Below the pieces are notes generated by a model that was given only the letters and a program-made list of their open reading frames with translations, was not told where the DNA came from and did not search any database. A program made the position numbers and the translations under genes. From Candidatus Binatia bacterium (GTDB lineage: Bacteria > Desulfobacterota > Binatia > Bin18): a stretch of 64,000 bases of DNA. Below are positions 1-8,798 of the stretch, piece after piece (position 1 is the stretch's first letter; each line of letters begins with the position of its first letter). Location of the stretch: positions 62,001 to 126,000 of the forward strand of contig JAJEFA010000014.1 in NCBI GenBank assembly GCA_022820725.1, given 5' to 3'.

Positions 1-53
1 TCGTTGGGCTCGTAACGAATGGAGTCTTTGCTGCGCGTCGTATCTGATTCCAT
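1..53 (-). CDS. possible N-terminus of a gene running out of the window
   Basis: An ATG at 51-53 on the minus strand opens a frame that continues to the window edge without a stop and starts MESDTTRSKDSIRYEPN. There is no clear Shine-Dalgarno sequence before it. Seventeen residues are too few to name a family. NCS2-type purine/uracil permeases can have a similar charged lead-in, but that is a guess. It would lie downstream of the initiator tRNA on the same strand. Confidence 0.25.
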   Translation of the reverse strand, partial: MESDTTRSKDSIRYEPN

Positions 54-94
54 AGGTACACAATCTCGCTTGTTTAGCGGGCCGTATACATGGC

Positions 95-129
95 GAGAGT
101 CCCGCAGTTCTTGAACTGACGGGACTCTC
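95..129 (-). other. strong hairpin 3' of the tRNA
   Basis: GAGAGTCCCG (95-104) pairs exactly with CGGGACTCTC (120-129), and the inner CAGTTC pairs with GAACTG, leaving a 2-nt loop and a single unpaired A. The 16-bp stem lies 6 nt beyond the 3' end of the tRNA on the transcribed (minus) strand. No T-run follows, so it is not a textbook intrinsic terminator. It may be a processing or termination structure of the tRNA transcript. Confidence 0.6.
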
Positions 130-134
130 ATAGG

Positions 135-208
<74 letters not shown>

Positions 209-279
209 CAGGACAGCAATGCGGCTGGTGCCGCGTCGGATAGATGTAACGCCCTGAAAAGATGGCGTCAAGACCAAGG

Positions 280-1056
280 TTAAGGCCGTGATTGCGCGGA
301 CCTTTCAACCAGACGCTTCAGTCGTTTGACCTCTTGGGGAGTCAGCATCCGGTAAGCACCCACCGGAACGTCCAAACTGAGCGGGCCGTACTGCACGCGG
401 ACCAGTTTCTCCACCCGATAGCCGAGGGCCTCACACATCCGGCGCACCTCGCGGTTGCGTCCCTCGCGCAACACCAGTTCGAGCCAGGTCTTCCGAGCCG
501 TTGTTCGGAGAATATGCGCCTTGGCAGGAGCCGCGAGAGTACCATCGTCCAATTGTACACCGTGGCGAAGCTCGGACAGCGCTCTGCTGGCGACGACACC
601 GCCTACCTTTGCCTGATAGGTACGAGGCACCTGAAAACGGGGATGGAGGAGACGTTCCGTTAGCGCACCGTCATTGGTCAGCAACAGCAGCCCGGACGAG
701 TCATAGTCGAGGCGGCCGACCGGAAAGAGACGTTCGCGAACGCCGGAGAGCAAATCGCGGACCGTTGGGCGGCCCTCCGGGTCTTTGAGGGTGCTGACCA
801 CACGCGGCGGTTTATGCAGCAGGAAATACAGCCAACCGGTGGGCAAATCGATCAGATGGCCATCAACCTCAATGCGATCCTGTCGCGGGTCCGCCGTTGT
901 TCCCAGACGCGTGACCGTTTGTCCATTCACCCGCACCCGGCCGGCTTGAATCAACCGCTCCGCTGCCCGCCGCGAAGAGATCCCGGCCTGACTCAGGATC
1001 TTCTGGAGCCGTTGGCTCTGAGGTGCCTTCTGCGTGTGCATTTGCCGTTGGCTCAT
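280..1056 (-). CDS. rluB: RsuA/RluB-family rRNA pseudouridine synthase
   Basis: A protein of about 258 residues that should convert a uridine of rRNA to pseudouridine. An S4 RNA-binding domain spans roughly residues 16-60 (RLQKILSQAGISSRR). The catalytic domain carries the family motif GRLDYDSSGLLLLTNDG, with the nucleophilic Asp near residue 117. The chosen ATG (1054-1056) starts just ahead of the S4 domain. An ATG at 1041 is equally possible, and neither has a good Shine-Dalgarno. The 5' end overlaps the 3' end of scpB by about 190 bp in another frame. The scpA-scpB-rluB order is common in bacteria and suggests one transcript. RluB rather than RluE/F is inferred from context. Confidence 0.88.
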   Translation of the reverse strand: MSQRQMHTQKAPQSQRLQKILSQAGISSRRAAERLIQAGRVRVNGQTVTRLGTTADPRQDRIEVDGHLIDLPTGWLYFLLHKPPRVVSTLKDPEGRPTVRDLLSGVRERLFPVGRLDYDSSGLLLLTNDGALTERLLHPRFQVPRTYQAKVGGVVASRALSELRHGVQLDDGTLAAPAKAHILRTTARKTWLELVLREGRNREVRRMCEALGYRVEKLVRVQYGPLSLDVPVGAYRMLTPQEVKRLKRLVERSAQSRP

Positions 1057-1564
1057 GGATGTCGGGTAACGGGGGGAGGTCGGTAATACTCTCCAGATTG
1101 AAAACTTCAAGAAACTGCTGGCTCGTCCCGTATATCCATGGGCGGCCGGGCACATCTTTGCGTCCCAGGACGGTAATGAGCTTGCGCGTGAGGAGCGAGT
1201 TTAACACGCCGTCCACATCGACACCACGAACGGCTTCAATCTCAATCTTGGTTAGGGGTTGGCGATAGGCAATAATGGCGAGCGTTTCGAGGGCCGCCCG
1301 GCTCAACTTGACCGGCTTATCCCGACCCAGGGCTTTCACGTAGTCGGCATAGTCGGCAACCGTCCGAAACTGATAGCCACCCGCCACTTCTCGGAGCCGC
1401 ACCCCTCGGTAGGGGCCAGTATACTCGGCACGCAGAGCGGCGAGGGCTTCCTTCACCTCTGTCTTGGTTGCGCCAGTAACCTCAACCAGACGGCGAAGCG
1501 GCAGAGGCACGCCAGAGGCAAACAACAGACTTTCGACGATCGCCTTGATGTAATCTGTTCTCAT
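869..1564 (-). CDS. scpB: segregation and condensation protein ScpB
   Basis: ScpB is the winged-helix kleisin partner that binds ScpA and SMC to compact and segregate chromosomes. The first 180 or so residues look canonical: the MRTDYIKAIVESLLFASG start, the AIIAYRQPLTKIEIEAVRGV helix-turn-helix core, and the LGRKDVPGRPWIYGTS segment. The last 50 residues are a low-complexity acidic/Gly tail that overlaps the rluB reading frame. The start ATG overlaps the scpA stop by 4 bp (ATGA), indicating translational coupling. Confidence 0.93.
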   Translation of the reverse strand: MRTDYIKAIVESLLFASGVPLPLRRLVEVTGATKTEVKEALAALRAEYTGPYRGVRLREVAGGYQFRTVADYADYVKALGRDKPVKLSRAALETLAIIAYRQPLTKIEIEAVRGVDVDGVLNSLLTRKLITVLGRKDVPGRPWIYGTSQQFLEVFNLESITDLPPLPDIHEPTANAHAEGTSEPTAPEDPESGRDLFAAGSGAVDSSRPGAGEWTNGHASGNNGGPATGSH

Positions 1565-2307
1565 AGGTGTCCGAGGGCTTCGGGTAAGGGCTCCTCCGGG
1601 CTCACCGCCAGGGAGGCAACGATCGGACCAAAGGCATTCTCTTGGCGCACCTGGATCATCCGACTCCGGACCAGTTCGAGGACGGCCAGGAAGGTCACCA
1701 GGATCTGCAGTCGGGTTGAATCCTGGGGAAAGAGATGCTCGAAGAATACCTCTCTTTTTTCCCGTAAGGTATCAAGCACGGCCCGCAGCCGGTCACGCAA
1801 AGACACATGCTCAAGCATGATCTGATGCGCCTCCTGAGAGTCTGCGCGTGTCATCACATCCTGCAGGGCATCCAGCAGGTCGCCCAGCGACAAGTCATAC
1901 ACGACATCGTCTTTGTCATCCGGTTCAACGGGCATGGGTGGGCGAATAAACACATCGCGGTTGAGCATCTCCCGCCCGACCAGCGTCTCGGCCGCTTCTT
2001 TGAAGCGTTGGTATTCGAGCAGTTGTCGAGCCAGCTCCGCGCGCGGGTCTTCGCCCTCTTCTTCTTCGGGGGTTTCCTCAATAGGCAGCAGGAGACGCGA
2101 TTTGAGGTGGAGCAGGCTGGCCGCCATCACCAGGTATTCTCCAGCGATATCAAGATCGAGCTGTTTGAGGAGATCGAGATAGGCTAAATACTGGTCGGTA
2201 ATTTCGGCAATGGGGATATCGGGCAACTCCACTTCGTTCTTTTTGACGAGGTGGAGCAATAGGTCGAGCGGACCCTCAAAGACGTTGAGTTTAACGCGAT
2301 AAGACAT
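1561..2307 (-). CDS. scpA: segregation and condensation protein ScpA
   Basis: The kleisin subunit of the SMC-ScpAB condensin, about 248 residues from the chosen start MSYRVKLNVFEGPLDLLLHL, a typical ScpA N-terminus. An acidic linker (EETPEEEEGEDP) separates the N-terminal SMC-neck-binding domain from the C-terminal winged helix. The frame stays open upstream to 2418, but those codons run through palindromic repeat copy 1 and do not look like ScpA. The start at 2307 has no strong Shine-Dalgarno. The gene is coupled to scpB by a 4-bp overlap. Confidence 0.92.
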   Translation of the reverse strand: MSYRVKLNVFEGPLDLLLHLVKKNEVELPDIPIAEITDQYLAYLDLLKQLDLDIAGEYLVMAASLLHLKSRLLLPIEETPEEEEGEDPRAELARQLLEYQRFKEAAETLVGREMLNRDVFIRPPMPVEPDDKDDVVYDLSLGDLLDALQDVMTRADSQEAHQIMLEHVSLRDRLRAVLDTLREKREVFFEHLFPQDSTRLQILVTFLAVLELVRSRMIQVRQENAFGPIVASLAVSPEEPLPEALGHL

Positions 2308-2350
2308 GGAAAGGGCCTCGTCGGCTGAACGCTCTTCGCCGTTCGTCATA

Positions 2351-2404
2351 AGAGTGGACACGCTAACGGCTTTATATACCCTGGAGAGCGTGTTTACTCT
2401 TTTT
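2351..2404 (+). repeat. palindromic element copy 1 (diverged)
   Basis: One of 17 related imperfect palindromes of about 55 bp in the window. Outer arms AGAGT/ACTCT and inner GGACACGC/GCGTGTTT flank a centre resembling the family core (GGCTTTATATACCCTGGAG). It lies between the trpS stop and the scpA start, in what would be the scpA leader. Confidence 0.7.
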
Positions 2405-2470
2405 CCCATGTGACACAAGGGGCAGCCAACACCGTCTCATCAACTCTGGTGGCCCAACCCTTCCGTCACC

Positions 2471-3496
2471 TTACACACCAACAACCTCCCGCACCTCCGC
2501 CATGGTTTGACGGGCGATTTCGTGAGCCTGACGTTCCCCTTCCCGGAGGACGTCGCGCACATCGTCGCGGTGGTTTTCCCAGTACGTTCGTTTTTCCCTG
2601 AATTCGGCCAAATCGTCAAGCACGTGCTTGATCATAATCTTCTTGCATTCAAGACAGCCGATATCCGCGGTTTTACATCCACTTGTGACAAATTCGATTT
2701 CTTCCGGCGTGCAGTAGAGGCGGTGCAGGTGAAAAGCCGGGCAGTCGGCCGGGTCGCCGGGGTCGCGCCGCCGCGCCCGGCGCGGGTCGGTCATCATCCG
2801 CGACAGTTTCGTATCGACCTCCTGCGGCGGGTCTGACAGGACGACCGCGTTGCCATAGCTCTTGCTCATTTTGCGGCCGTCAACACCAAGAATTTTTGGA
2901 ATCTCCGTCAGCAGAGCCTGGGGCTCAGGAAAGACCCTGGCCTCATAGACGGCATTAAAGCGCCGGGCAATCTCGCGGGTCAGCTCGATATGCGGGACTT
3001 GATCGACCCCGACCGGAACCCGCTGCGCCTTATACATCAGGATGTCGGCAGCCTGAAGGACAGGATAACCGAGCAGCCCATAGTGAATCGTGGTCACCGC
3101 GGCCTCATCATCAGAGTCAATAAAACCCAGCTCACGCGCTTGCTCTTTGACGGTGGGGTTCCGAATCAGCCACGGTGTCGGCGTAATCATCGAAAACAAG
3201 AGGTGGAGTTCGGCGTGCTCTTTCACATCGGACTGCCGAAAAATCACAGACTGGTTGGGGTCGAGCCCGACGCTTAACCAGTCAATCACCATCTCTTCGG
3301 TATTGCTCCGAATGCTGTCGGCGTCCGTCTTCCCAGTGGTCAGGGCGTGCCAGTCGGCCACAAAGAAAAAACACCGGTACTCACTCTGAAGTCGGACCCA
3401 GTTGGTGAGCGTCCCGTGTAAATGTCCAAGATGCAGCTTACCGGTTGGACGAAAGCCACTCACAATCGTTTGTCGCGTCGGTGTGGTGTCGGTCAT
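2471..3496 (-). CDS. trpS: tryptophanyl-tRNA synthetase with a four-Cys cluster motif
   Basis: Class I synthetase charging tRNA-Trp, about 341 residues from MTDTTPTRQTIVSGFRPTG. The HIGH-type signature is HLGHLHG (residues 22-28) and the KMSKS loop is GRKMSKSYGN (about 207-216). The C-terminal half has C252-x21-C274-x6-C281-x2-C284. This closely resembles the C-x22-C-x6-C-x2-C ligand set of the [4Fe-4S] TrpRS known from Thermotoga maritima, so an iron-sulfur cluster near the anticodon-binding region is a reasonable inference. The gene starts 10 bp after the M50 protease stop, and the pair precedes scpAB as in many bacteria. Confidence 0.95.
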   Translation of the reverse strand: MTDTTPTRQTIVSGFRPTGKLHLGHLHGTLTNWVRLQSEYRCFFFVADWHALTTGKTDADSIRSNTEEMVIDWLSVGLDPNQSVIFRQSDVKEHAELHLLFSMITPTPWLIRNPTVKEQARELGFIDSDDEAAVTTIHYGLLGYPVLQAADILMYKAQRVPVGVDQVPHIELTREIARRFNAVYEARVFPEPQALLTEIPKILGVDGRKMSKSYGNAVVLSDPPQEVDTKLSRMMTDPRRARRRDPGDPADCPAFHLHRLYCTPEEIEFVTSGCKTADIGCLECKKIMIKHVLDDLAEFREKRTYWENHRDDVRDVLREGERQAHEIARQTMAEVREVVGV

Positions 3497-3506
3497 GCAG
3501 AGAATC

Positions 3507-4139
3507 TCACAAGAGGGTGTTGAGAACGAAGAGCACCGGAGGTTGGAGTATGTCGCCAAGAATCCCGGTCATCAACAGGAATATCACGATCAACATGCCA
3601 TAGGGCTCAAGCCTGGCGAGTGCCAGAGCCGGCTGCCGAGGCAGCAGTCCGGTGGCGACCCGCCCGCCGTCGAGCGGCGGGAGCGGAAATAAATTAAAGA
3701 CGGCGAGTACCACATTGATCAGGACGCTATTCAACAGGTTGCGGGCGACCAGTCCATCGGTGATGAGTTGGAGGGACAGCAGGAACTTCAGCACAAAGGC
3801 GGACAGCCCGGCTAATATCAGGTTCATGATCGGACCAGCCGCGGCCACGCGGACCATATCTCGTCGGGGGTTGCGCAGGTTCGTAAAGTCTACGGGAACA
3901 GGCTTGGCGTAGCCAAACAGAAACGGTGCGCCAGTCATAATCAGCAGAAAGGGTAACAAGAGGGTTCCAAGCAGATCGATATGGGCAATGGGATTCAGGG
4001 TCAGGCGGCCCATTCGGGCGGCGGTCGGATCACCCAGCAGATAGGCGCTATAGCCATGCGCGAGCTCGTGCATGATAACCGCCACCAGGACCGGCAGTAC
4101 CCAAATGGACAGTTGCTGCACCACGCCCGAGACATCCAT
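3507..4139 (-). CDS. M50-family membrane metalloprotease (site-2-protease-like)
   Basis: About 210 residues, strongly hydrophobic with several membrane segments. The zinc motif HELAH is at about residues 24-28 in the first membrane helix, and the second family motif NLFPLPPLDGGRV lies in the C-terminal half, with AAAGPIMN between them. This is the short, PDZ-less M50 type (YwhC/rhomboid-like neighbourhoods), commonly located just upstream of trpS and scpAB. The substrate is unknown. Start MDVSGVVQQLSIW is chosen because upstream codons are hydrophilic and unlike the family. Confidence 0.88.
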   Translation of the reverse strand: MDVSGVVQQLSIWVLPVLVAVIMHELAHGYSAYLLGDPTAARMGRLTLNPIAHIDLLGTLLLPFLLIMTGAPFLFGYAKPVPVDFTNLRNPRRDMVRVAAAGPIMNLILAGLSAFVLKFLLSLQLITDGLVARNLLNSVLINVVLAVFNLFPLPPLDGGRVATGLLPRQPALALARLEPYGMLIVIFLLMTGILGDILQPPVLFVLNTLL

Positions 4140-4205
4140 TGTTTTCAGTCTATAGACTCCATTTTCCTGACACAAGGCGTGAGGCAACGGAAAAAGTGCA
4201 GAAGA

Positions 4206-5456
4206 CTACAACCCTCTTGTCCCATTCAAAGCGTAGTCGAACAGGTCAAAGTTGCTGAGCCGACCAGTTGCTGCACGTTTGCGATAGCCTACGGAGACGG
4301 GCTCAGAAAGGATGAACGGGACTACCTGCTCCGCCCGTCCGCCATGAGAGCGAAGCGGTACGTCTCCTAACGCAGACAAGTCATGGTCTCGTTCCGCCGC
4401 CCCAAGGGCTGTGTGTTCATCGCCAAGCACCAGGAGGTCGGCCTCACGGTCGGGCGGCAGGAGAAACCATTCGCACGCGGTGGATCTATCATAAACCGCT
4501 TCAACCCCAGGAATGTCCGCGATGACAGTCTGCACAACAGCCCGGTCCGCACCAAGACAGTAGACACGGACACAAGACCCCAGAGCGCCATGATGGGCCA
4601 CATAGGGATCAGTGATGGGGCAGATCACACGCGTCTTGCCCTGACCGCAGCTCGCATTCAGGATATCCTGGAGAAACACGACCTGCGGTTTGGCGTTCAT
4701 ACCATGGTCGGCTGTGAGGGCAACCAGGGCTCCCGCTTCAGCCAGCCGGCCGCACATAAGGTCAAGCACGGCATAGAACGCGTTCGCTTCCGCACTCCCC
4801 GGCGCATGTTTATGTTGGACATAGTCGCTCAGCGAGAGATACATCAGCTCCGGCCGGTACTGTTCGAGCAGGGCGAGACCAGCTTCCAGGACAAAGAGTG
4901 ACAGTTCGGCAGAGTAGACACTGGGCTGTGGACGGCCAATCCGCTGGCACACGTTCTCAATACCATGCACGGGGATGGTGCAGTCTTGCGCTTTTTCGGC
5001 AGAGAAACATATACCGTCGGCGATACCGGAGCCAAGCAAACGGCGCAGTTTCTCTTTGGCGGTAATGACGATGACTTTGGCCCCGCTGTGGGAGAAGCGC
5101 GCCAGCAGGGTTTCGGAGCGGAGCTGGCGAGGGTCGGTCATCATGACCGGCTGTCCGGTTGTCGGATCAAGAAAATAATTCCCCGAAATCCCATGTACAG
5201 CGGGCGGACTGCCCGTGACAATGGACAGATTGTTCGGATTCGTAAACGTCGGGACGACCGCGTCCGCCCAGGTGCCAAACCCTTTGGTGAGAAAGCGCTG
5301 GACGTTGGGCAGAATGTTTTGGGTCAGGCCAGTCTTGATATAGGCTGGATCACACCCGTCTATGCAGACCACGACCACAGGCCGACGTGGGAAGGCGTAG
5401 GCGCGGTGATTCAGGCGCACTGTTTGAGTGTGTCGATCCTGCCCTTTTTCTGGCAT
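4206..5456 (-). CDS. phnA: phosphonoacetate hydrolase-like alkaline phosphatase superfamily enzyme
   Basis: About 416 residues. A two-metal site of the alkaline phosphatase superfamily can be traced: D33 in VVCIDGCDP, nucleophile T72 in TFTNPNNLS, D211-x3-H215 in LSDYVQHKH, D250-H251 in LTADHGMN, and H371 in LRSHGGR. The spacing matches phosphonoacetate hydrolases (PhnA), which split phosphonoacetate into acetate and phosphate. No other phosphonate gene is nearby, so the real substrate could be another phosphonate or phosphate ester. An AGGAGG lies 13 nt before the chosen ATG, a slightly long spacing. Upstream codons look non-coding. Confidence 0.82.
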   Translation of the reverse strand: MPEKGQDRHTQTVRLNHRAYAFPRRPVVVVCIDGCDPAYIKTGLTQNILPNVQRFLTKGFGTWADAVVPTFTNPNNLSIVTGSPPAVHGISGNYFLDPTTGQPVMMTDPRQLRSETLLARFSHSGAKVIVITAKEKLRRLLGSGIADGICFSAEKAQDCTIPVHGIENVCQRIGRPQPSVYSAELSLFVLEAGLALLEQYRPELMYLSLSDYVQHKHAPGSAEANAFYAVLDLMCGRLAEAGALVALTADHGMNAKPQVVFLQDILNASCGQGKTRVICPITDPYVAHHGALGSCVRVYCLGADRAVVQTVIADIPGVEAVYDRSTACEWFLLPPDREADLLVLGDEHTALGAAERDHDLSALGDVPLRSHGGRAEQVVPFILSEPVSVGYRKRAATGRLSNFDLFDYALNGTRGL

Positions 5457-5782
5457 ACGCCTGCCAACTCCTCCTGATGGGGGTATTGTCTCTTCGAACA
5501 CTTCGTATAGCAGTCCTCCGTGAGAAAAAGGACTCCCTGTGGTATTTGCTTTGCCGGTCTGGAGCCGCCATGAGATGGCCACGCCGGTTGCAGGGGTTTC
5601 TCGGAATCTTTAAGATACACGGCCTGAACAAAGTTTCCGGGGGAACGGAGAGGCGCTGGTAAAAAACTATTGAGCCCACCTTTGGGACGGTGGGATGTTG
5701 GCAAAAGAGTAAACGTGTCCAGCCTCTCATGTCTAGTGGAGGACACGCTTACTCTTTTCAGTAGTTTGTAAGGCAGGATATT
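5457..5782. other. divergent intergenic region before fabF
   Basis: This 326-bp gap separates the phosphonoacetate hydrolase-like gene (minus) from fabF (plus). It should hold both promoters, but I see no convincing -35/-10 pair. The only clear structure is palindromic element copy 2 at 5704-5758, which ends 24 bp before the fabF start. Confidence 0.5.
5704..5758 (+). repeat. palindromic element copy 2
   Basis: Arms AAGAGTAAACGTGTCC and GGACACGCTTACTCTT pair nearly perfectly around a centre related to the family core. It sits in the leader of fabF, where the folded RNA would be just ahead of the ribosome binding site. Confidence 0.85.
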
Positions 5783-7060
5783 ATGCAAGACGGGCAACGG
5801 CGTGTCGTTATTACTGGGCTAGGGGCGGTCACTCCACTGGGCACTGGAGTGGAGAAAAACTGGCAGGCACTGCTTGGAGGCCGCTCTGGGGTCAGACCTT
5901 TAACCCGCTTTGATGTTTCAGACTTTCCCACGCGGATCGCTGGCGAGGTCACCGACTTCACACCGACCGATTTTATCGAGAAGAAAGAGGTCAAAAAAAT
6001 GGACCTCTTCATCCAGTACAGCGTGGCTGCGGCCCAGATGGCAATGGATGAGGCTAAGGTTCCAATCACGCCGGACAATGAGGACCTGGTAGGGTGTATT
6101 ATTGGGGTGGGGATTGGTGGACTCACCAGTATCGAGGAGAACCATCTGCTCTTTCTCGATACCCGTCTCAAACGCGTTTCTCCTTTTTTTATCCCCAAAC
6201 TGTTGAGTAACCTGGCACCCGGCCAAATCTCTATTCGCTATGGAGCAAAAGGTATTAATTATACGCCAACGAGCGCCTGCTCTTCTGGTGCGCATGCCAT
6301 TGGGGAAGCGTACCGGGCCATTCGGCTGGGCGACCAAGACGCTGTTATTGCTGGGGGAGCGGAGGCAGCGCTGACCCCGTTAGGGCTTGGCGGCTTTATT
6401 GCCATGCGGGCAGTCTCGACACGGAACGACGTGCCTGAGGAGGCCAGCCGTCCGTTTGACAAGAATCGTGACGGCTTTGTCATGGCCGAAGGCGCCGGTA
6501 TCGTTGTATTGGAGGAGCTCGAATTCGCAAAGCGTCATGGGGCAACCATCTACGCCGAAGTGGTCGGCTACGGTGCCAATGGAGACGCACACCATATCAC
6601 CGCGCCCTCGCCCGAAGGTGAAGGCGCAGTCCGGTGCATGCGGATGGCCCTGCGGAGTAGCGGGCTTGATCCAACCGAGATCGATTACGTCAACGCGCAC
6701 GGGACTTCAACACCGTATAACGACGCGACCGAGACCTTGGCTCTAAAAAGGGTCTTTGGCGAACACGCCGCCAAGCTCGCTATCAGTTCAACCAAGTCCA
6801 TGACCGGCCACTTACTTGGGGCGGCTGGTGGTGTCGAAGCCGTCTATTCCGCTTTGGCGCTCCATCATCAGGTCATACCGCCAACCATTAACTATGAGGA
6901 ACCTGACCCGGAGTGCGATTTAGACTATGTGCCTAACAAGGCCCGCTCGGCACCAGTCCAGGCCGTCTTATCCAATTCCTTCGGCTTTGGGGGAACCAAC
7001 GCCTGTCTCGTCTTTCGCAAATGGGACAACGATCAAAACGGGCAGAGCACGAACCAGTAG
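5783..7060 (+). CDS. fabF: 3-oxoacyl-ACP synthase II (KASII)
   Basis: Condensing enzyme of fatty-acid elongation, 425 residues, the usual FabF length. The catalytic Cys is C166 in [12 protein letters not shown]. The two His residues lie in [11 protein letters not shown] and in [13 protein letters not shown], and the Gly-rich end [11 protein letters not shown] is intact. An AGGAT precedes the ATG. fabH follows 176 bp downstream on the same strand, with repeat copy 3 between them. No acpP, fabD or fabG is present here, so this is a partial fab locus. Confidence 0.96.
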   Translation: MQDGQRRVVITGLGAVTPLGTGVEKNWQALLGGRSGVRPLTRFDVSDFPTRIAGEVTDFTPTDFIEKKEVKKMDLFIQYSVAAAQMAMDEAKVPITPDNEDLVGCIIGVGIGGLTSIEENHLLFLDTRLKRVSPFFIPKLLSNLAPGQISIRYGAKGINYTPTSACSSGAHAIGEAYRAIRLGDQDAVIAGGAEAALTPLGLGGFIAMRAVSTRNDVPEEASRPFDKNRDGFVMAEGAGIVVLEELEFAKRHGATIYAEVVGYGANGDAHHITAPSPEGEGAVRCMRMALRSSGLDPTEIDYVNAHGTSTPYNDATETLALKRVFGEHAAKLAISSTKSMTGHLLGAAGGVEAVYSALALHHQVIPPTINYEEPDPECDLDYVPNKARSAPVQAVLSNSFGFGGTNACLVFRKWDNDQNGQSTNQ

Positions 7061-7147
7061 AACGGGCGGTTAGAGCAACGAGAACACTGGGACCGAAACA
7101 ATCAACCTGCCCTGAGCGAAACAGTAGGCAACGTAGTGATTGGCCTG

Positions 7148-7203
7148 AAAGAGTAAACGTGCCCTCCCAATCAGACAAAGCCGTCGGCCCGTTGACTCTT
7201 TAT
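7148..7203 (-). repeat. palindromic element copy 3 (reverse)
   Basis: Family member in the opposite orientation to copy 2 (centre contains CCAATCAGACAAAG). Outer AAAGAGT pairs with ACTCTTT, while the inner arms have diverged. It lies between fabF and fabH. Confidence 0.75.
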
Positions 7204-7236
7204 CTCGCTGGGCAAGAAGGATTAAAGAGGTAGCGC

Positions 7237-8211
7237 ATGGGCGCACGTATTATCGGCACGGGCTCCGCCGTCCCTTCGACCTGTCTCACCAATGATGATC
7301 TAGCTGGGCGGGTTGACACCAATCATAAATGGATCGTCACCCGAACCGGCATACAGGAACGGCGAGTCATCCGAAAGGATGAGGCTTTACTCGACCTCAT
7401 TCACACGGCCAGCGAAACGGCGCTCAAGGCGGCGGGCCTGACCGCGCAGGACTTGGACGTGATTCTGATCGCCACGGTCTCTGGAGAGTATGCCTTTCCT
7501 TCCACTGCCTGCTTACTCCAAACACGCCTTGGCGTGGATAATATTCCTGCCTTTGATGTTGCGGCAGCCTGTGCGGGGTTTGTGTACGGCATGTCGGTTG
7601 CCCATAGCTATCTCAAAAGCGGAGAGTATAACCGTATTCTGCTGGTTGGCGCAGATGCCCTGAGTTCTATGGTCAACTGGGGAGACCGGACGACCTGCGT
7701 GCTGTTCGGTGATGGCGCCGGAGCCGTCGTATTAGAAAATCAGCCAAATGATCAAGGTCTGCTCAGCACTGTCGTCGAGTCCAGCGGTTCCCTGTGGCAG
7801 CTGCTCCACGTTCGGTCCGGTCTGCGGCAAACATTTGATCAAGCCGGGGAACAGGAGCCGGACTGGGGGATTCAGATGAAAGGCCCCGAACTGTTCAAGG
7901 TTGCCGTTCGTGCCTTGTCCGACGTGACAAAGAAGGCCCTCGAAAAAGCCGGTCTGGCTCCGGAAGATATCAAGCTGATGGTCCCCCATCAGGCGAATTT
8001 ACGCATTATCCAAGCGGTGGCCGACCGCCTAGGGGCAAGCATGGACAAAGTGCACTGCAATGTGGACCGCTTTGGAAATACGTCTGCGGCTTCCATTCCG
8101 ATAGCGCTGGATGAGGCTGTTCGAGCAGGCAAAGTCCATGCGGACGATATTGTCGTGCTCAACGGCTGCGGGGGTGGGCTCACCTGGGGGGCGTCGGTTG
8201 CGCGCTGGTAG
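7237..8211 (+). CDS. fabH: beta-ketoacyl-ACP synthase III
   Basis: Initiates fatty-acid synthesis by condensing an acyl-CoA with malonyl-ACP. It is 324 residues long with the full Cys-His-Asn triad: C112 in DVAAACAGF, His in VPHQANLRI, and Asn in RFGNTSAASIP. The start MGARIIGTGSAVP is canonical and is preceded by AGAGG. A weak intrinsic terminator follows at 8228-8249. Confidence 0.95.
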   Translation: MGARIIGTGSAVPSTCLTNDDLAGRVDTNHKWIVTRTGIQERRVIRKDEALLDLIHTASETALKAAGLTAQDLDVILIATVSGEYAFPSTACLLQTRLGVDNIPAFDVAAACAGFVYGMSVAHSYLKSGEYNRILLVGADALSSMVNWGDRTTCVLFGDGAGAVVLENQPNDQGLLSTVVESSGSLWQLLHVRSGLRQTFDQAGEQEPDWGIQMKGPELFKVAVRALSDVTKKALEKAGLAPEDIKLMVPHQANLRIIQAVADRLGASMDKVHCNVDRFGNTSAASIPIALDEAVRAGKVHADDIVVLNGCGGGLTWGASVARW

Positions 8212-8227
8212 GATCGCGCCGCTGCGG

Positions 8228-8249
8228 GTTGATTAAGCAATCGACTTTT
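8228..8249 (+). terminator. candidate rho-independent terminator after fabH
   Basis: GTTGATT and AATCGAC pair (one G-U) around the loop AAGC and are followed by TTTT, 17 bp after the fabH stop. The stem is short, so efficiency is uncertain. Confidence 0.5.
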
Positions 8250-8287
8250 CAAGACTTTCCTGTTGCGAGAGAGAGGATGAGCTCATA

Positions 8288-8692
8288 TTATTGGGCATTA
8301 TACGTGCCTGGGTCCGTCATCGCTGGTGCGCCGCCCTGGTTTGGATCGAGAAAGGCTAGGACACGCTTTCCCGACGACTTGTCCATCCAGCGGCGCAGTC
8401 GTTGCTCAAGCACCAACCCTAGCTGATAGTCACGCTTGATATGAGCCACGACTTCTTCGGCGCTTCTGCCTGTTAGCGGCGTCGATTTCCGTTTTCCTTT
8501 TCGGGGTCCTGCTGAGGGGCGGGACTTCACGAGCAGGGGGCGATATCGGCCGTTTTGCTTGTGATACGCCCGCCAGACGGACGCAGACCGGTCGCGGACG
8601 AGACGCAACGTCTGTTTTTCGTTCTCCCAATACTGGTGTTTAGGGGTGCTGCCGTAATACAGAATCTCTTGAGCAGAAGCCGTTCGACCCAT
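8288..8692 (-). CDS. hypothetical basic protein
   Basis: A protein of about 134 residues with no recognised domain. It begins MGRTASAQEILYYGSTP, is rich in Arg/Lys in the middle (PRKGKRKSTP), and has an amphipathic stretch EEVVAHIKRDYQLGLVLEQRLRRW. The start is chosen because GGGAG lies about 6 nt before the ATG at 8692. The open frame extends upstream to 8980, but those codons overlap the end of rsfS and look non-coding. It lies convergent to fabH and downstream of rsfS on the same strand. The charged composition might suit nucleic-acid binding, but nothing more can be said. Confidence 0.65.
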   Translation of the reverse strand: MGRTASAQEILYYGSTPKHQYWENEKQTLRLVRDRSASVWRAYHKQNGRYRPLLVKSRPSAGPRKGKRKSTPLTGRSAEEVVAHIKRDYQLGLVLEQRLRRWMDKSSGKRVLAFLDPNQGGAPAMTDPGTYNAQ

Positions 8693-8798
8693 AGCATCTC
8701 CCACCGAGGTTCTCTCGCTGGTTCCTGCTCCTAGTATAAGGGGAAAGGCGTATGGAAAGAAAGAGAAGGCAGATTTTCTCGGTGCCGGAGGAAGGCCG

